This document shows positions 54,416-64,000 of a stretch of 64,000 nt of DNA, piece by piece (positions within the stretch are counted from its first letter, which is position 1; every line of letters begins with the position of its first letter). The notes below the pieces were generated by a model. That model had not been told where the DNA came from and made no database searches. It saw only the letters and a program-made list of their open reading frames with translations. Position numbers and translations under genes: made by a program. This DNA is from Streptomyces mangrovisoli (GTDB lineage Bacteria > Actinomycetota > Actinomycetes > Streptomycetales > Streptomycetaceae). The stretch is taken from positions 62,001 through 126,000 of the forward strand of contig NZ_LAVA02000026.1 of the NCBI RefSeq assembly GCF_000974985.2. The letters are read 5' to 3'.

Positions 54416-55603
54416 TCACCCGTTCCGCCCGTCCTGCTCCCCGTCCACATAGACGCGCGGCACGCGGGTTCCGATCCGGGTGACGATCTCGTACGCGATG
54501 GTGCCCGCGGCCTGCGCCCAGTCCTCGGCGGTGGGCTCGCCCCGGTCACCCGGCCCGAAGAGGACCGCCTCCTCGCCGGCGGCGGGCTCGTCCCCGCCGA
54601 GGTCGACGACGAACTGGTCCATCGCGACCCGCCCCGCGACCGTACGCCACTTCCCGCCGATCAGGACGGGTCCGGTGCCGGAGGCGTGCCGCGGGACGCC
54701 GTCCGCGTAGCCGACCGGGACCAGGCCGAGGGTGGTCTCGCCGGGGGTGACGTAGTGGTGGCCGTAGCTGACGCCGTGGCCGCCGGGGACCTGCTTCACC
54801 AGGGCCAGCGAGGCGGTGAGGGTCATCACCGGGCGCAGTCCGAAGTCGGCCGGGGCGCCGAGTTCGGGGCTGGGCGAGACGCCGTACACCGCGATGCCGG
54901 TGCGGACCAGGTCGAAGTGGCTCTCCGGGAGGGTGAGCGCGGCGGGCGAGTTGGCGATGTGCCGGACCTCGGGGCGCACGCCCCGGCCCTCCGCGTAGGC
55001 CACCATCTCGCGGAAGAGGGCGAGCTGGGCGGCGATCGAGGGGTGTCCGGGCTCGTCGGCGCAGGCGAAGTGCGACCACAGGCCGGTGATCCGCACGAGG
55101 CCCTCGGCCTCGGCGCCGAGCGCGGCGGCGACCAGTTCCGTCCAGTCCGCGCCGGGCTGGCAGCCGCCGCGGCCGAGGCCGGTGTCGGCCTTCAGCTGCA
55201 CCAGCGCGGGGCGTCCGGCGCGGCGGGCCGCGGCGGTGACCTCGTCCAGCGCCCACAGCGCGGAGACCGAGACGTCGAGGCGGGCCTCGATCGCCTCCTG
55301 CCAGGGGCCGCCGGGCGTCCACAGCCAGCACATGATCCGTACGTCGTCCGGCAGCAGGCCGGACGCGCGCAGGGCGAGCGCCTCGTGCGGGGTGGCCGTG
55401 CCCAGCCAGGTCGCGCCCGCGGCGACGGCCGCGCGGGCGCACGGGAGCGCGCCGTGGCCGTAGGCGTCGGACTTCACCACGGCCATCAGGGCGGCGCCGG
55501 GCGCGTGCGCGCGCAGGGCACGCACGTTGGCCCGCAGGGCGGCCAGATCGATCTCGGCGCGGGCGCGTCGGGGCTCGGCCGGCGCGGATGCATTCTCAGT
55601 CAT
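54416..55603 (-). CDS. alr: Alanine racemase
   Basis: 395 residues. Makes D-alanine for peptidoglycan with PLP. The PLP lysine is in AVVKSDAYGHGA (near 43), the second-domain tyrosine in GVSYGHHY, and VPVGYADGVPR and RVAMDQFVVD are present. Length normal. ATG at 55601-55603. Next gene downstream is the alpha/beta hydrolase, then tsaE. The upstream L,D-transpeptidase gene, 98 bp away, also acts on the cell wall. Confidence 0.95.
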   Translation of the reverse strand: MTENASAPAEPRRARAEIDLAALRANVRALRAHAPGAALMAVVKSDAYGHGALPCARAAVAAGATWLGTATPHEALALRASGLLPDDVRIMCWLWTPGGPWQEAIEARLDVSVSALWALDEVTAAARRAGRPALVQLKADTGLGRGGCQPGADWTELVAAALGAEAEGLVRITGLWSHFACADEPGHPSIAAQLALFREMVAYAEGRGVRPEVRHIANSPAALTLPESHFDLVRTGIAVYGVSPSPELGAPADFGLRPVMTLTASLALVKQVPGGHGVSYGHHYVTPGETTLGLVPVGYADGVPRHASGTGPVLIGGKWRTVAGRVAMDQFVVDLGGDEPAAGEEAVLFGPGDRGEPTAEDWAQAAGTIAYEIVTRIGTRVPRVYVDGEQDGRNG

Positions 55604-55701
55604 GGCGCCCCCAGTCTCTCAGAGCCGCGCGAGGGCCCCGAGGCACCGGGGCCGCGCTCGCGTGCGGCGCGCCCGGCCGGTCCCCGTGACGGGCCCATGC
55701 G

Positions 55702-56865
55702 CTACGTCCCCGGGCGTCGCCCCCACACATAGACATGGTCGCCCTTCTTCAGCACGTTCCACAGCTTCTTGGCGTCGCCGAGGGTGAGGTTCACGCAGCC
55801 CCAGGAGCCGACGGTGGTGAAGATGCTGCCGTAGACGGCGTGGAAGGCCTGTCCGCCGTCGAAGAACTGGGCGTAGGGCATGGGCGAGTTGTACAGCGTG
55901 GACCAGTGGTTCTTGTGCTTCCAGTAGACGGTGTGCCAGCCGCGCCGGGTGCGGTAGCCGGCCTTGCCGCTGCGCATGGGGACCGGCCCGAAGACGACCT
56001 TCTCGCCCTTCTGCACCCAGGTGAGCTGCCGGTCGAGGTCGACGCAGGCCACCCGGTAGGTGCGCACCGGGCACTTGCCGGCGGCGTTCGGGGCCTCGCG
56101 GGCGGCCAGCAGCATCATCCGGGACCAGGTGGCGGGGCCCGCGTAGCCGACGGCGGGCTTGATCCGCTGGTCCTTCTGGAACGCGGCGATCTCCTTGCAG
56201 TCGGCCGCGGACTGCCGCCCGTCGGCCTTCAGCCCGAGCCACCGTTCGACCTGCCGCTGATAGGGCCCGGTCAGCTTGGTGCACGCCGTCCCGCCCACGG
56301 CCTGCCCGGCGGGCACGGCCTCCTCGACGTCGTACGCGGGCCGGTAACGGGCCTTCGCGGCTACGGCGTGGGGGGTCCGGCGGGTGCCCTGGGCGGGCGG
56401 CTGGGCGGAGGTACCGGAGCCGGGGCCCTGGGCGGGCGGCTGGGCGGAGGGGGTGTCCGGTGTCGTGACCTGGGTGGTGGGGCTCGATGTGGCTGTCTGA
56501 CCGGAGGTCTCCGGCGCCGGGGCCGGGGCTCGGGCCGGGGCCTGGGACTGCGACTGCGACTGGGACTGAGACAGGGACTGGGACTGGAGCTCGCCGAGGG
56601 GGTCGGTCCCCCAGGGCTGATCCGGATCGGGCGCCTGACCGGGGGCGCCGTCCGGCCAGGGCTGTTCGGGTTCCGGAGGCGGCCCCGGGGGCGCCCCCGG
56701 CACCCGCCCGGCTCCGGGTTCGGCGCCCGGGGCGGGCGGCACCGGCGCGGCCGCGTACGCGGTACCGGCGGGGAGCAGGGCGACGACGGCCAGAAGCAGC
56801 GCCGTGCCGCGCGGGGCGGCGCGGCGGCGGGGGGCGGGGCGGCGGGCATCTCGTCCACTGATCAT
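55702..56865 (-). CDS. Secreted L,D-transpeptidase with peptidoglycan-binding-like domain
   Basis: 387 residues. Signal peptide (ALLLAVVALLPAGTAYA), then about 140 residues of Pro/Gln/Ser repeats including a QSQSQ run, a small peptidoglycan-binding-like helical domain (CTKLTGPYQRQVERWL through ATWSRM), and a YkuD catalytic domain with AFHAVYGS and catalytic cysteine in GSWGCVNL. It should form 3-3 crosslinks in peptidoglycan outside the membrane. The ATG at 56865 directly precedes the signal peptide; an earlier in-frame GTG at 56922 is possible, as neither has a good ribosome site. Confidence 0.85.
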   Translation of the reverse strand: MISGRDARRPAPRRRAAPRGTALLLAVVALLPAGTAYAAAPVPPAPGAEPGAGRVPGAPPGPPPEPEQPWPDGAPGQAPDPDQPWGTDPLGELQSQSLSQSQSQSQSQAPARAPAPAPETSGQTATSSPTTQVTTPDTPSAQPPAQGPGSGTSAQPPAQGTRRTPHAVAAKARYRPAYDVEEAVPAGQAVGGTACTKLTGPYQRQVERWLGLKADGRQSAADCKEIAAFQKDQRIKPAVGYAGPATWSRMMLLAAREAPNAAGKCPVRTYRVACVDLDRQLTWVQKGEKVVFGPVPMRSGKAGYRTRRGWHTVYWKHKNHWSTLYNSPMPYAQFFDGGQAFHAVYGSIFTTVGSWGCVNLTLGDAKKLWNVLKKGDHVYVWGRRPGT

Positions 56866-56993
56866 GCGATCAGAGAAACCCGCCAGCCGGTCGGCTCCGG
56901 GTCTGGCGCGCGGAGGGGTCACCGGGACGGCGGCGCGTTGGCTCAGCAGACGGGTGGCTGCGGTGATGGGGGGCGGCGAGTTGGTGGAGGCGT

Positions 56994-57244
56994 TCGCGCA
57001 GTTCCCCGCGCCCCTTCCATACCCCGTGCGGGAGCGTCGTGCCTGATCGCGCAGTTCCCCGCGCCCCTTCCATACCCCGTGCGGGAGCGTCGTGGCTGGT
57101 CGCGCAGTTCCCCGCGCCCCTGGGGGGCCTCGCCCAGCACCCCCTCAGGGGCGCGGGGAACTGCGCGAATGGCCCCCACCGGACCGCAGCCAAAAACCCG
57201 ACCGAAGGCCAACCGCCCCTCCAGGGGCGCGGGGAACTGCGCGA
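56994..57244. repeat. Cluster of five dispersed-repeat copies
   Basis: Three forward copies of the gcgcagttccccgcgcccct element at 56994-57016, 57047-57069 and 57100-57121 repeat every 53 bp with their flanks. Two inverted copies follow at 57147-57168 and 57223-57244, 76 bp apart and also sharing flanks (aatggcccccaccggaccgc). The gap of 446 bp between the L,D-transpeptidase start and the nnr stop holds no gene. Confidence 0.88.
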
Positions 57245-57311
57245 ATGGCCCCCACCGGACCGCAGACAAACACCCGACCGAAGTTCAGGCCGCCACAGAC
57301 CCGACCGGAGG

Positions 57312-58748
57312 TCAGCCGCGGGTGTCTCGCCAAGCCTCCGGCAAGGACTCCGCCACATCGTGCGCACCGGCCGGCGCACCGTCCGAGGCGTACCGGCCGG
57401 CCAGCCCGTGCAGATACGCCGCCACGCTCCCCGCGTCGAGCGCCGTGAGGCCCGCCGCCAGCAGCGAGCCCGCGAGACCCGACAGGACGTCCCCGCTGCC
57501 CGCCGTGGCCAGCCAGGACGTGCCCGTCGCGTTCACCCGCACCCCCGTACGACCGCCCGGCGCGTCCGCCACCAGCGTCGTCGAGCCCTTCAACAGCACC
57601 GTCGCCCCATAGCGGGCAGCGAGCTCGCGCACGGACTCCAGCCGCGCCGACTCGACCTCCTCGCGCGCCACGCCGAGCAGCGCGGCCGCCTCCCCCGCGT
57701 GCGGGGTCATCAGCGTCGGCGCCGTACGCGCGCGCACCGCGTCCAGGTCGGCGAGGCGCAGACCGTCCGCGTCGACCAGGACCGGCACCTCCGCCGCGAG
57801 CACCTCCGCCACGGTCGCCGCGTCGTCGCCCACGCCGGGTCCGACCACCCACGCCTGCACCCGCCCCGCCTTCGCCGGACCGTGGTCCGAGACCAGGGTC
57901 TCCGGGAAGCGGGCGATGACCCCGTCGGCGGCGGGACCGACATAGCGCACGGCCCCCGCGCCACCCCGCAGCGCGCCGGAGACGGCGAGCACCGCCGCGC
58001 CGGGGTACCGCGCGGACCCGGCGGCGATGCCGACGACGCCCCGCCGGTACTTGTCGCTCTCGGCGGAGGGGACCGGCAGCAGCCGGGCCACATCCGCGTG
58101 CTGGAGCGCTTCGAGGTCGGGTTCGTCGGGCAGTTCGAGGCCGATGTCGACGAGCCGGACGGAGCCCGCGTTCTCCCGCGCCGGGTCGATGAGCAGGCCC
58201 GGCTTGTGGGTGCCGAAGGTGACCGTGAGATCGGCGCGTACCGCCGCGCCGCGGACCTCGCCGGTGTCCGCCTCGACCCCGCTCGGCAGGTCGACCGCGA
58301 CGACGGCGGCCCGTGAACGTGCCGCGCGCTCGGCGAGCGGCGCCGCGTCCGGCCGCAGCCCGCCCTTCCCGCCGATGCCGACGATGCCGTCGAGCACCAG
58401 GTCCGCGCGGTCGATCAGCGCGCCGCCCGCCTCGGGGGCCGCCACCGTGCCGCCCGCCCGGCGCAGCGCGGCGAGTCCGCCGGGGTGGGTCCTGTCGGGG
58501 GCGAGCAGCACCGCCGTGACGCCGGCGCCGCGCCGGGCGAGGCGGGCGCCGGCGTAGAGGGCGTCACCGCCGTTGTCGCCGCTGCCGACGAGCAGCACGA
58601 CCCTGCTGCCGTAGACCCTGCCGAGGACATCGGCGCAGGCGGCGGCGAGCCCGGCGGCGGCGCGCTGCATGAGTGTGCCCTCGGGGAGCCGTGCCATCAG
58701 CTCCCGTTCGGCCGTCCTGACGGTGTCGACGCTGTACGCAGTCCGCAT
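57312..58748 (-). CDS. nnr: Bifunctional NAD(P)HX epimerase/dehydratase
   Basis: 478 residues. Repairs hydrated NAD(P)H. The N-terminal YjeF_N epimerase carries GSGDNGGDALYAGARLARRG near 57-76. The C-terminal ribokinase-like dehydratase (ADP-dependent) shows TPHAGEAAALLG and the GSGDVLSGLAGSLLAAG loop near 435. Both parts are complete. ATG at 58746-58748. It lies between acpS and the L,D-transpeptidase gene on the same strand. Confidence 0.94.
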   Translation of the reverse strand: MRTAYSVDTVRTAERELMARLPEGTLMQRAAAGLAAACADVLGRVYGSRVVLLVGSGDNGGDALYAGARLARRGAGVTAVLLAPDRTHPGGLAALRRAGGTVAAPEAGGALIDRADLVLDGIVGIGGKGGLRPDAAPLAERAARSRAAVVAVDLPSGVEADTGEVRGAAVRADLTVTFGTHKPGLLIDPARENAGSVRLVDIGLELPDEPDLEALQHADVARLLPVPSAESDKYRRGVVGIAAGSARYPGAAVLAVSGALRGGAGAVRYVGPAADGVIARFPETLVSDHGPAKAGRVQAWVVGPGVGDDAATVAEVLAAEVPVLVDADGLRLADLDAVRARTAPTLMTPHAGEAAALLGVAREEVESARLESVRELAARYGATVLLKGSTTLVADAPGGRTGVRVNATGTSWLATAGSGDVLSGLAGSLLAAGLTALDAGSVAAYLHGLAGRYASDGAPAGAHDVAESLPEAWRDTRG

Positions 58749-59008
58749 GCCGTCGAGTCTGCCCGCCCGGCGAGGCGATCACCACAGCGCGCCCGACGCG
58801 CCGCATTTACCGCTCGGCAATCACCCCAGCACGCCCGACACGCCGCATTCCTCGCTCGCCGATCACCCGGCCGGTCCGGCGCGCCCCGTTCGCCGCTCGC
58901 CGATCACCCCAGCCGGTCCGGCGCCCGGGCCGGTCCGGCGCCCGGGCCATTCCGGCGCCCCGGTCCGCCCCCGCGCCGATCACCCCGCGCGCATCCGGCC
59001 CGTCGGCC
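58749..59008. repeat. Imperfect 40-50 bp tandem repeats between acpS and nnr
   Basis: Variants of a segment with gatcacc, agc, gcgcccgac and cgccgcat recur about four times from 58777 to 59000, with ggtccggcgcccgggcc repeated at 58915-58945. No gene is seen in these 260 bp. Confidence 0.6.
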
Positions 59009-59380
59009 TCACCCCTCCGCGATCACCACCGCCGACGCCACCCCCGCGTCATGGCTGAGCGAGACGTGCCACGACACGACCCCGAGTTCCGCGGCCCGTG
59101 CGGCCACCGTGCCCTTCACCCGCAGCCGGGGGCGGCCGCTGTCCTCGACGTAGACCTCGGCGTCGGTCCACAGCAGCCCCGCCGGCGCCCCCAGCGCCTT
59201 CGCCAGCGCTTCCTTCGCGGCGAAGCGGGCGGCCAGGGAGGCGATGCCCCGGCGCTCCCCGCTGGGCAGCAGCAGCTCGCTGTCCAGGAACAGGCGCCGG
59301 GCCATCCCGGGCGTGCGCTTCAGCGACGCCTCGAACCGCTCGATCTCGGCCACGTCGATGCCGACCCCGATGATGCTCAT
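59009..59380 (-). CDS. acpS: Holo-[acyl-carrier-protein] synthase
   Basis: 123 residues. Attaches the 4'-phosphopantetheine arm of CoA to acyl carrier protein. Motifs: [12 protein letters not shown] (metal Asp) at 4-15 and [14 protein letters not shown] near 53, plus [14 protein letters not shown] at the end. ATG 59380 is chosen; a GTG three codons upstream is possible. Sits between glmS and nnr. Confidence 0.94.
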   Translation of the reverse strand: MSIIGVGIDVAEIERFEASLKRTPGMARRLFLDSELLLPSGERRGIASLAARFAAKEALAKALGAPAGLLWTDAEVYVEDSGRPRLRVKGTVAARAAELGVVSWHVSLSHDAGVASAVVIAEG

Positions 59381-59475
59381 GGTCAGCACCCTACGGCCGG
59401 CGACGGGCCGGGGCCCCGCGAAGATCTTCGAACGCGTCGGGACCCGGACACCCCGCCGCCGAGATCCCGGCGGAG

Positions 59476-61323
59476 CTACTCCACCGTCACCGACTTCGCG
59501 AGGTTGCGCGGCTGGTCCACCTCGTTGCCGCGGGCCGTGGCCAGTTCGCAGGCGAAGACCTGGAGCGGGACCGTCGCCACCAGCGGCTGGAGCAGCACCG
59601 GTGTGACGGGGATGCGGATGAGATGGTCGGCGTACGGGACCACCTCCTCGTCCCCCTCCTCCGCGATCACGATGGTGCGCGCCCCCCGCGCCCGGATCTC
59701 CTGGATGTTGGAGACGATCTTGTCGTGCAGCACGGACCGCCCGCGCGGCGACGGCACGACCACCACCACCGGGAGGTCCTCCTCGATCAGGGCGATCGGG
59801 CCGTGCTTCAGCTCGCCCGCCGCGAACCCCTCCGCGTGCATGTAGGCCAGCTCCTTGAGCTTCAGCGCACCCTCCAGCGCCACCGGGTAACCCACGTGCC
59901 GCCCCAGGAACAGCACCGTCCCCTTGTCCGCGAGGGAGCGGGCGAGCTCCCGTACCGGCTCCATGGTCTCAAGGACCCGCTCGACCGAGCCGGAGATCGA
60001 CGCCAGGTCGCGGATGACCGCGCGGATCTCGTCGCCCCACTTGGTGCCGCGCACCTGACCCAGGTACAGCGCGACGAGGTAGCAGGCCACCAGCTGCGTC
60101 AGGAACGCCTTCGTGGACGCGACCGCGACCTCGGGACCGGCGTGCGTGTACAGCACCGCGTCCGACTCGCGCGGGATCGTGGAACCGTTGGTGTTGCAGA
60201 TCGCCAGCACCTTGGAGCCCTGCTCGCGCGCGTGCCGCAGCGCCATCAGGGTGTCCATGGTCTCCCCGGACTGGGAGATGGCGATCACCAGGGAGCGCGA
60301 GTCGAGGATCGGGTCGCGGTAGCGGAACTCGCTGGCCAGCTCCACCTCGCAGGGGATGCGCGTCCAGTGCTCGATGGCGTACTTCGCGATCATCCCCGCG
60401 TGGAAGGCCGTGCCGCACGCGACGATGACGACCTTGTCCAGCTCGCGCAGCTCCGAGGCGGAGATCCGGACCTCGTCCAGGGTCAGCGAGCCGGACGCGT
60501 CGATCCGGCCGAGCAGGGTGTCCGCGACCGCCTTCGGCTGCTCGGCGATCTCCTTGAGCATGAAGTAGTCGTAGCCCCCCTTCTCCGCCGCCGACGCGTC
60601 CCAGTCCACGTGGTACGGCGTGACCTGGGCCGGGGTGCCGTCGAAGCCGGTCACCGTCACCCCGTCGCGGCGCAGCTCCACGACCTGGTCCTGGCCCAGT
60701 TCGATCGCCGAGCGGGTGTGCTCGATGAACGCGGCGACGTCCGAGGCGAGGAACGCCTCGCCCTCGCCGACGCCCACCACCAGCGGCGAGTTGCGGCGCG
60801 CGCCCACGACCACGCCGGGCTCGTCCGCGTGCACCGCGACCAGCGTGAAGGCGCCCTCGAGGCGCCGGCTCACCAGCCGCATCGCCTCCGCGAGGTCGCC
60901 GGTGACGGAGAACTCCTCCGCCAGCAGGTGCGCGACCACCTCGGTGTCCGTCTCGGACGCCAGGTCGTGGCCGCGCCCGGCCAGCTCGCCGCGGAGCGCC
61001 GCGAAGTTCTCGATGATGCCGTTGTGGACGACGGCGACCCGGCCCGCGTTGTCGAGGTGCGGGTGCGCGTTGGCGTCCGTCGGCCCGCCGTGCGTGGCCC
61101 AGCGCGTGTGCCCGATGCCGGTCGAGCCCGTCGGCAGCGGCCGGTCGCTCAGTTCCTTCTCCAGGTTGACGAGCTTGCCCGCCTTCTTCGCGGCGGCGAG
61201 CCCGCCGTCGGCGAGCACCGCGACGCCCGCCGAGTCGTAGCCCCGGTACTCCAGCCTCTTCAGTCCGGCCGTCACGACATCGAGCGCCGACTGAGGCCCC
61301 ACGTATCCCACGATTCCGCACAT
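59476..61323 (-). CDS. glmS: Glutamine-fructose-6-phosphate aminotransferase
   Basis: 615 residues. Makes glucosamine-6-phosphate from fructose-6-phosphate and glutamine, first step to UDP-GlcNAc. The N-terminal Ntn glutaminase begins CGIVGYVG (Cys2 nucleophile); the two SIS domains carry [22 protein letters not shown] and the C-terminal [14 protein letters not shown] at 61321-61323. No ribozyme is expected or seen in this lineage. glmM, next enzyme of the path, lies at the right edge of the window. Confidence 0.96.
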   Translation of the reverse strand: MCGIVGYVGPQSALDVVTAGLKRLEYRGYDSAGVAVLADGGLAAAKKAGKLVNLEKELSDRPLPTGSTGIGHTRWATHGGPTDANAHPHLDNAGRVAVVHNGIIENFAALRGELAGRGHDLASETDTEVVAHLLAEEFSVTGDLAEAMRLVSRRLEGAFTLVAVHADEPGVVVGARRNSPLVVGVGEGEAFLASDVAAFIEHTRSAIELGQDQVVELRRDGVTVTGFDGTPAQVTPYHVDWDASAAEKGGYDYFMLKEIAEQPKAVADTLLGRIDASGSLTLDEVRISASELRELDKVVIVACGTAFHAGMIAKYAIEHWTRIPCEVELASEFRYRDPILDSRSLVIAISQSGETMDTLMALRHAREQGSKVLAICNTNGSTIPRESDAVLYTHAGPEVAVASTKAFLTQLVACYLVALYLGQVRGTKWGDEIRAVIRDLASISGSVERVLETMEPVRELARSLADKGTVLFLGRHVGYPVALEGALKLKELAYMHAEGFAAGELKHGPIALIEEDLPVVVVVPSPRGRSVLHDKIVSNIQEIRARGARTIVIAEEGDEEVVPYADHLIRIPVTPVLLQPLVATVPLQVFACELATARGNEVDQPRNLAKSVTVE

Positions 61324-61534
61324 GCGCGGCAGCCTACGGGCGTTCGGCCGCCGATACCCGGCTCTCCGTGCCCGAAATCGGAAATTCCCACCGCCGTACG
61401 CCCCCCGAACTCCGCCGAACGCGCCCGCGCGCCGGGGGTGCCGACGCCCGGCTGCGGACGACCGCGGCTCGCGTCCCGGCGGAGCGTGACCGACCCCACC
61501 CGCCACGGCGTTCAAACTCCGTTAACAATGGACT

Positions 61535-62524
61535 GTGATCTCTCCGGTCTCCTCGATGCCCCGGAGCGCCCACCGGCAGCGGCCGGAGGCGACTCCCTAC
61601 GTCGACCTCACCCGTGCCGAGTGGAGCGCGCTGCGCGACAAGACGCCGCTGCCGCTCACCGCCGACGAGGTCGAGCAGCTGCGCGGCCTCGGCGACGTCA
61701 TCGACCTCGACGAGGTGCGGGACATCTATCTCCCGCTGTCCCGGCTGCTCAATCTGTACGTCGGGGCCACCGACGGCCTCAGAGGGGCGCTGAACACCTT
61801 CCTCGGCGAGAAGGGCTCCCAGTCCGGTACGCCGTTCGTCATAGGCGTGGCGGGTTCGGTGGCGGTCGGCAAGTCCACCGTGGCCCGCCTGCTGCGCGCC
61901 CTGCTGTCGCGCTGGCCCGAGCATCCGCGCGTGGAACTGGTGACGACGGACGGCTTCCTGCTGCCGACGCGCGAACTGGAGGCCCGCGGCCTGATGTCGC
62001 GCAAGGGCTTCCCCGAGTCGTACGACCGGCGCGCCCTGACCCGTTTCGTCGCCGACATCAAGGCCGGCAAGGACGAGGTCACCGCGCCGGTGTACTCCCA
62101 CCTGATCTACGACATCGTGCCGGACCGGCGGCTGACGGTGCGCCGGCCCGACATCCTGATCGTCGAGGGGCTCAACGTCCTCCAGCCCGCCCTGCCCGGC
62201 ACCGACGGCCGCACCCGGGTGGGCCTCGCCGACTACTTCGACTTCAGCGTGTACGTCGACGCGAGCACCGAGGACATCGAGCGCTGGTACCTCAACCGGT
62301 TCAGGAAACTGCGGCAGACCGCGTTCCAGAACCCCGACTCCTACTTCCGCAAGTACACGCAGGTCTCCGAGGAGGAGGCCCTCGACTACGCGCGCACGCT
62401 CTGGCGGACCATCAACAAGCCCAATCTGGTGGAGAACATCGCCCCCACCCGGGGCCGCGCCGGGCTCGTCATCCGCAAGGGAAGCGACCACAAGGTCCAG
62501 CGCCTCAGGCTCCGCAAGCTCTGA
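61535..62524 (+). CDS. coaA: Type I pantothenate kinase
   Basis: 329 residues. First step of CoA synthesis: ATP-dependent phosphorylation of pantothenate. P-loop [17 protein letters not shown] near 110, TTDGFLLP and [14 protein letters not shown] typical of CoaA, then [15 protein letters not shown] 61535 is the first start; ATG 61556 gives a shorter N-terminus. Divergent from glmS with 211 bp between. Confidence 0.95.
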   Translation: MISPVSSMPRSAHRQRPEATPYVDLTRAEWSALRDKTPLPLTADEVEQLRGLGDVIDLDEVRDIYLPLSRLLNLYVGATDGLRGALNTFLGEKGSQSGTPFVIGVAGSVAVGKSTVARLLRALLSRWPEHPRVELVTTDGFLLPTRELEARGLMSRKGFPESYDRRALTRFVADIKAGKDEVTAPVYSHLIYDIVPDRRLTVRRPDILIVEGLNVLQPALPGTDGRTRVGLADYFDFSVYVDASTEDIERWYLNRFRKLRQTAFQNPDSYFRKYTQVSEEEALDYARTLWRTINKPNLVENIAPTRGRAGLVIRKGSDHKVQRLRLRKL

Positions 62525-62540
62525 CCTCTACGCTGCGGCC

Positions 62541-63482
62541 ATGCTGCACTTGCGTCTGATCACACCGGCCGGGGCCACGGACGACGTGGTACGTCTGATC
62601 GAGGAGACGGTCGGCACCACGCACCTGGTGGTGCTGCCCGGTGCCGCCCGCGATCCCGCGGGGGACCTCGTCCTGTGCGACGTCGCCCGCGAGGCCGGGG
62701 ACGAACTCCTGGCCGGGCTGCGCCGGTTGGGCATCGACGACACCGGCTCGATCGCCGTGGAGGACATCGACCTGTCGCTCTCCCGGCGCGCCGACCGGGC
62801 CGCGGAGGAGGCGCCCGGCGAGGCCGCGGACGCGGTGCTGTGGGAGCACCTGACGGACGCGACGCACGAGGAGTCGACCCTCTCGGCCACCTACGTCGCC
62901 TTCATCACGCTCGCCACGATGATCGCCGCGTGCGGTGTGGTGCTCGACAACGCGATCCTGATCGTGGGCGCGATGGCCGTCGGCCCCGAGTTCGGGCCGC
63001 TCGCCGGGGTGTGCACCGCGCTGGTGCAGCGCCATCCGCGGCTCGCGGGGCGCTCGTTGGTGGCGCTGGTGGCGGGCTTCGCCGTGGCGATGCTGGTGAC
63101 GGTCGGCTTCACGTTCGCCATGGAGGCGGCCGGTCTGTTCACCAAGGTCCAGCTGGAGGCGGAACGGCCCAACACCAACTTCATCTACCGCCCGGACGCC
63201 TTCTCGTTCGTGGTGGCGGCCCTGGCGGGCGCGGCGGGGATGCTCTCGCTGACCTCCGCCAAGTCCGGTGCGCTGGTCGGCGTGGCGATCTCGGTGACGA
63301 CGGTCCCGGCGGCCGCCAACGCGGCCGTCGCCTTCTCCTTCGGCGAGTACCGGCAGGCCTGGGGCTCGACCGAACAGCTCGGCCTGAACCTCCTGGGCAT
63401 CGTCCTGGCCGGTGTCTGCACCCTGCTGACCCAGAAATGGCTCTGGTCCCGCCAGCGCGCCCTCAACAGCTCCGGCCACTAG
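62541..63482 (+). CDS. DUF389 membrane protein
   Basis: 313 residues. The N-terminal 110 residues form a soluble domain (LHLRLITPAGATDDVVRLIEETVG), then a DUF389 region with four to five spans, including TLATMIAACGVVLDNAILIVGAMAVGPEFGPL (near 125-155) and a C-terminal GLNLLGIVLAGVCTLL. The family (like TIGR00341 proteins) is of unknown transport function. ATG at 62541, 16 bp after coaA, so both may be co-transcribed. Confidence 0.88.
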   Translation: MLHLRLITPAGATDDVVRLIEETVGTTHLVVLPGAARDPAGDLVLCDVAREAGDELLAGLRRLGIDDTGSIAVEDIDLSLSRRADRAAEEAPGEAADAVLWEHLTDATHEESTLSATYVAFITLATMIAACGVVLDNAILIVGAMAVGPEFGPLAGVCTALVQRHPRLAGRSLVALVAGFAVAMLVTVGFTFAMEAAGLFTKVQLEAERPNTNFIYRPDAFSFVVAALAGAAGMLSLTSAKSGALVGVAISVTTVPAAANAAVAFSFGEYRQAWGSTEQLGLNLLGIVLAGVCTLLTQKWLWSRQRALNSSGH

Positions 63483-63493
63483 GGCGCGCCCCC

Positions 63494-63587
63494 AAGGGGC
63501 GCGGGGAACCGCGCGACCGGCCACGACGAACCCGCGGACTCACCGCGATCCGCACCGCCCCGAAAAGGGGCGCGGGGAACTGCGCGA
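63494..63587. repeat. Two inverted-orientation dispersed-repeat copies
   Basis: Copies at 63494-63516 (one base changed: aaccg for aactg) and 63565-63587, in the convergent gap between the DUF389 gene and glmM. Confidence 0.85.
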
Positions 63588-63678
63588 CCAGCCCCGACGT
63601 ACCGTCGGACCCGTCACGCACGTTCCCCGCCACCCCGAAGGGGACTGGCCCCAGGAGACTCCCCGGGGCCCAAGAGGA

Positions 63679-64000
63679 CTACCCCAAGGCCGACTTGACG
63701 ACATCGGCCAGCCGCCCGGCGACAGACCGGGCCTGGTCGATGTCGGCCGCCTCGACCATGACCCGCACCAACGGCTCCGTACCGGAGGGCCGCAGCAGCA
63801 CCCGCCCCGTCTCGCCGAGCTCCCGCTCCGCGTCGGAGACCGCGGCCGCCAGCTCCGCCGACGTCTTGACCCGCGTGCGGTCGACGTCGGGCACGTTGAT
63901 GAGCACCTGCGGCAGCCGGTCCATCACCGACGCGAGCTCGCGCAGCGTACGGCCGCTCTGGCAGACCCGCGCGGCCAGCATCAGACCGGTCAGCGTGCCG
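63679..64000 (-). CDS. glmM: Phosphoglucosamine mutase, C-terminal end only
   Basis: Last about 106 residues of GlmM; the rest lies beyond the window. The C-terminal domain motif [17 protein letters not shown] binds the sugar phosphate, and [23 protein letters not shown] precedes it. Converts glucosamine-6-P to glucosamine-1-P after GlmS. The stop is at 63679-63681. Confidence 0.93.
   Translation of the reverse strand, partial: GTLTGLMLAARVCQSGRTLRELASVMDRLPQVLINVPDVDRTRVKTSAELAAAVSDAERELGETGRVLLRPSGTEPLVRVMVEAADIDQARSVAGRLADVVKSALG

Noticed and set aside
61324..61534. glmS ribozyme upstream of glmS
   Set aside because: Known only from Firmicutes relatives; the 211-bp gap shows no matching core structure.

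Overview
The window is high-GC actinobacterial chromosome and reads as Streptomyces. The clearest markers are bldM and whiD side by side (developmental regulators), a His-tailed GroEL1 behind CIRCE operators, GuaB3 next to GuaB, an LCP protein, an ECF sigma factor paired with a DGPF (YciI-like) protein, many GTG starts, and third codon positions that are almost all G/C. Gene order follows a core block conserved across Actinobacteria (guaB3-guaB-sigma-bldM/whiD-groEL1-groES ... tsaD-rimI-tsaB-tsaE ... alr ... acpS-glmS ... glmM), also found in Mycobacterium, with Streptomyces-specific genes inserted.

Layout. 1-3172: 3' part of a succinate-semialdehyde dehydrogenase gene, then a divergent metallo-beta-lactamase-fold hydrolase / AraC-type regulator pair. 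3245-14492: five consecutive leftward Ser/Thr protein kinase genes. All have one membrane span and a related C-terminal extracytoplasmic domain instead of PASTA repeats; the fourth is a pseudokinase with an insertion of about 435 residues in the activation segment. 14662-20274: secreted serine hydrolase, aerobic glycerol-3-phosphate dehydrogenase, a nucleotide-sugar dehydrogenase homologue with altered active-site residues, and two small membrane proteins. 20380-25529: guaB3, guaB, ECF sigma factor, bldM (with an apparently perfect BldN-type promoter) and divergent whiD. 25741-31832: a looser accessory stretch (LysR, MOSC, SDR, small unknowns, DUF3293, zinc-ribbon peptide, an HTH gene remnant and a protein with two nuclease-like domains). 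31956-34188: groES-groEL1 with two CIRCE operators and an intrinsic terminator between the genes.

34189-37331: a gene-free repetitive stretch and two adjacent NodB-type deacetylase genes, one of which has lost its metal ligands. 37422-41671: SAM methyltransferase with THUMP-like tail, ECF42-type sigma factor with DGPF partner, and an LCP (LytR-CpsA-Psr) protein. 41838-48455: a LacI-regulated sugar ABC importer with a GH3 glycosidase. 48688-53049: t6A tRNA-modification genes (tsaD, rimI, tsaB, tsaE), interrupted by a secreted unknown and a 58-codon gene under a probable iron box. 53009-63482: alpha/beta hydrolase, alr, L,D-transpeptidase, NAD(P)HX repair enzyme, acpS, glmS, coaA and a DUF389 membrane protein. 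63679-64000: 3' end of glmM. Together, alr, glmS, glmM, LCP and the L,D-transpeptidase make the right half rich in cell-envelope precursor genes.

A dispersed 20-bp repeat (core gcgcagttccccgcgcccct) occurs ten times in three intergenic clusters. No tRNA, rRNA, CRISPR array, insertion sequence or prophage was seen. The best candidates for new biology are the kinase/pseudokinase array, the two enzyme paralogues with eroded active sites, the iron-box micro-gene, the twin DnaA boxes between glpD and the dehydrogenase gene, and the two-domain nuclease.
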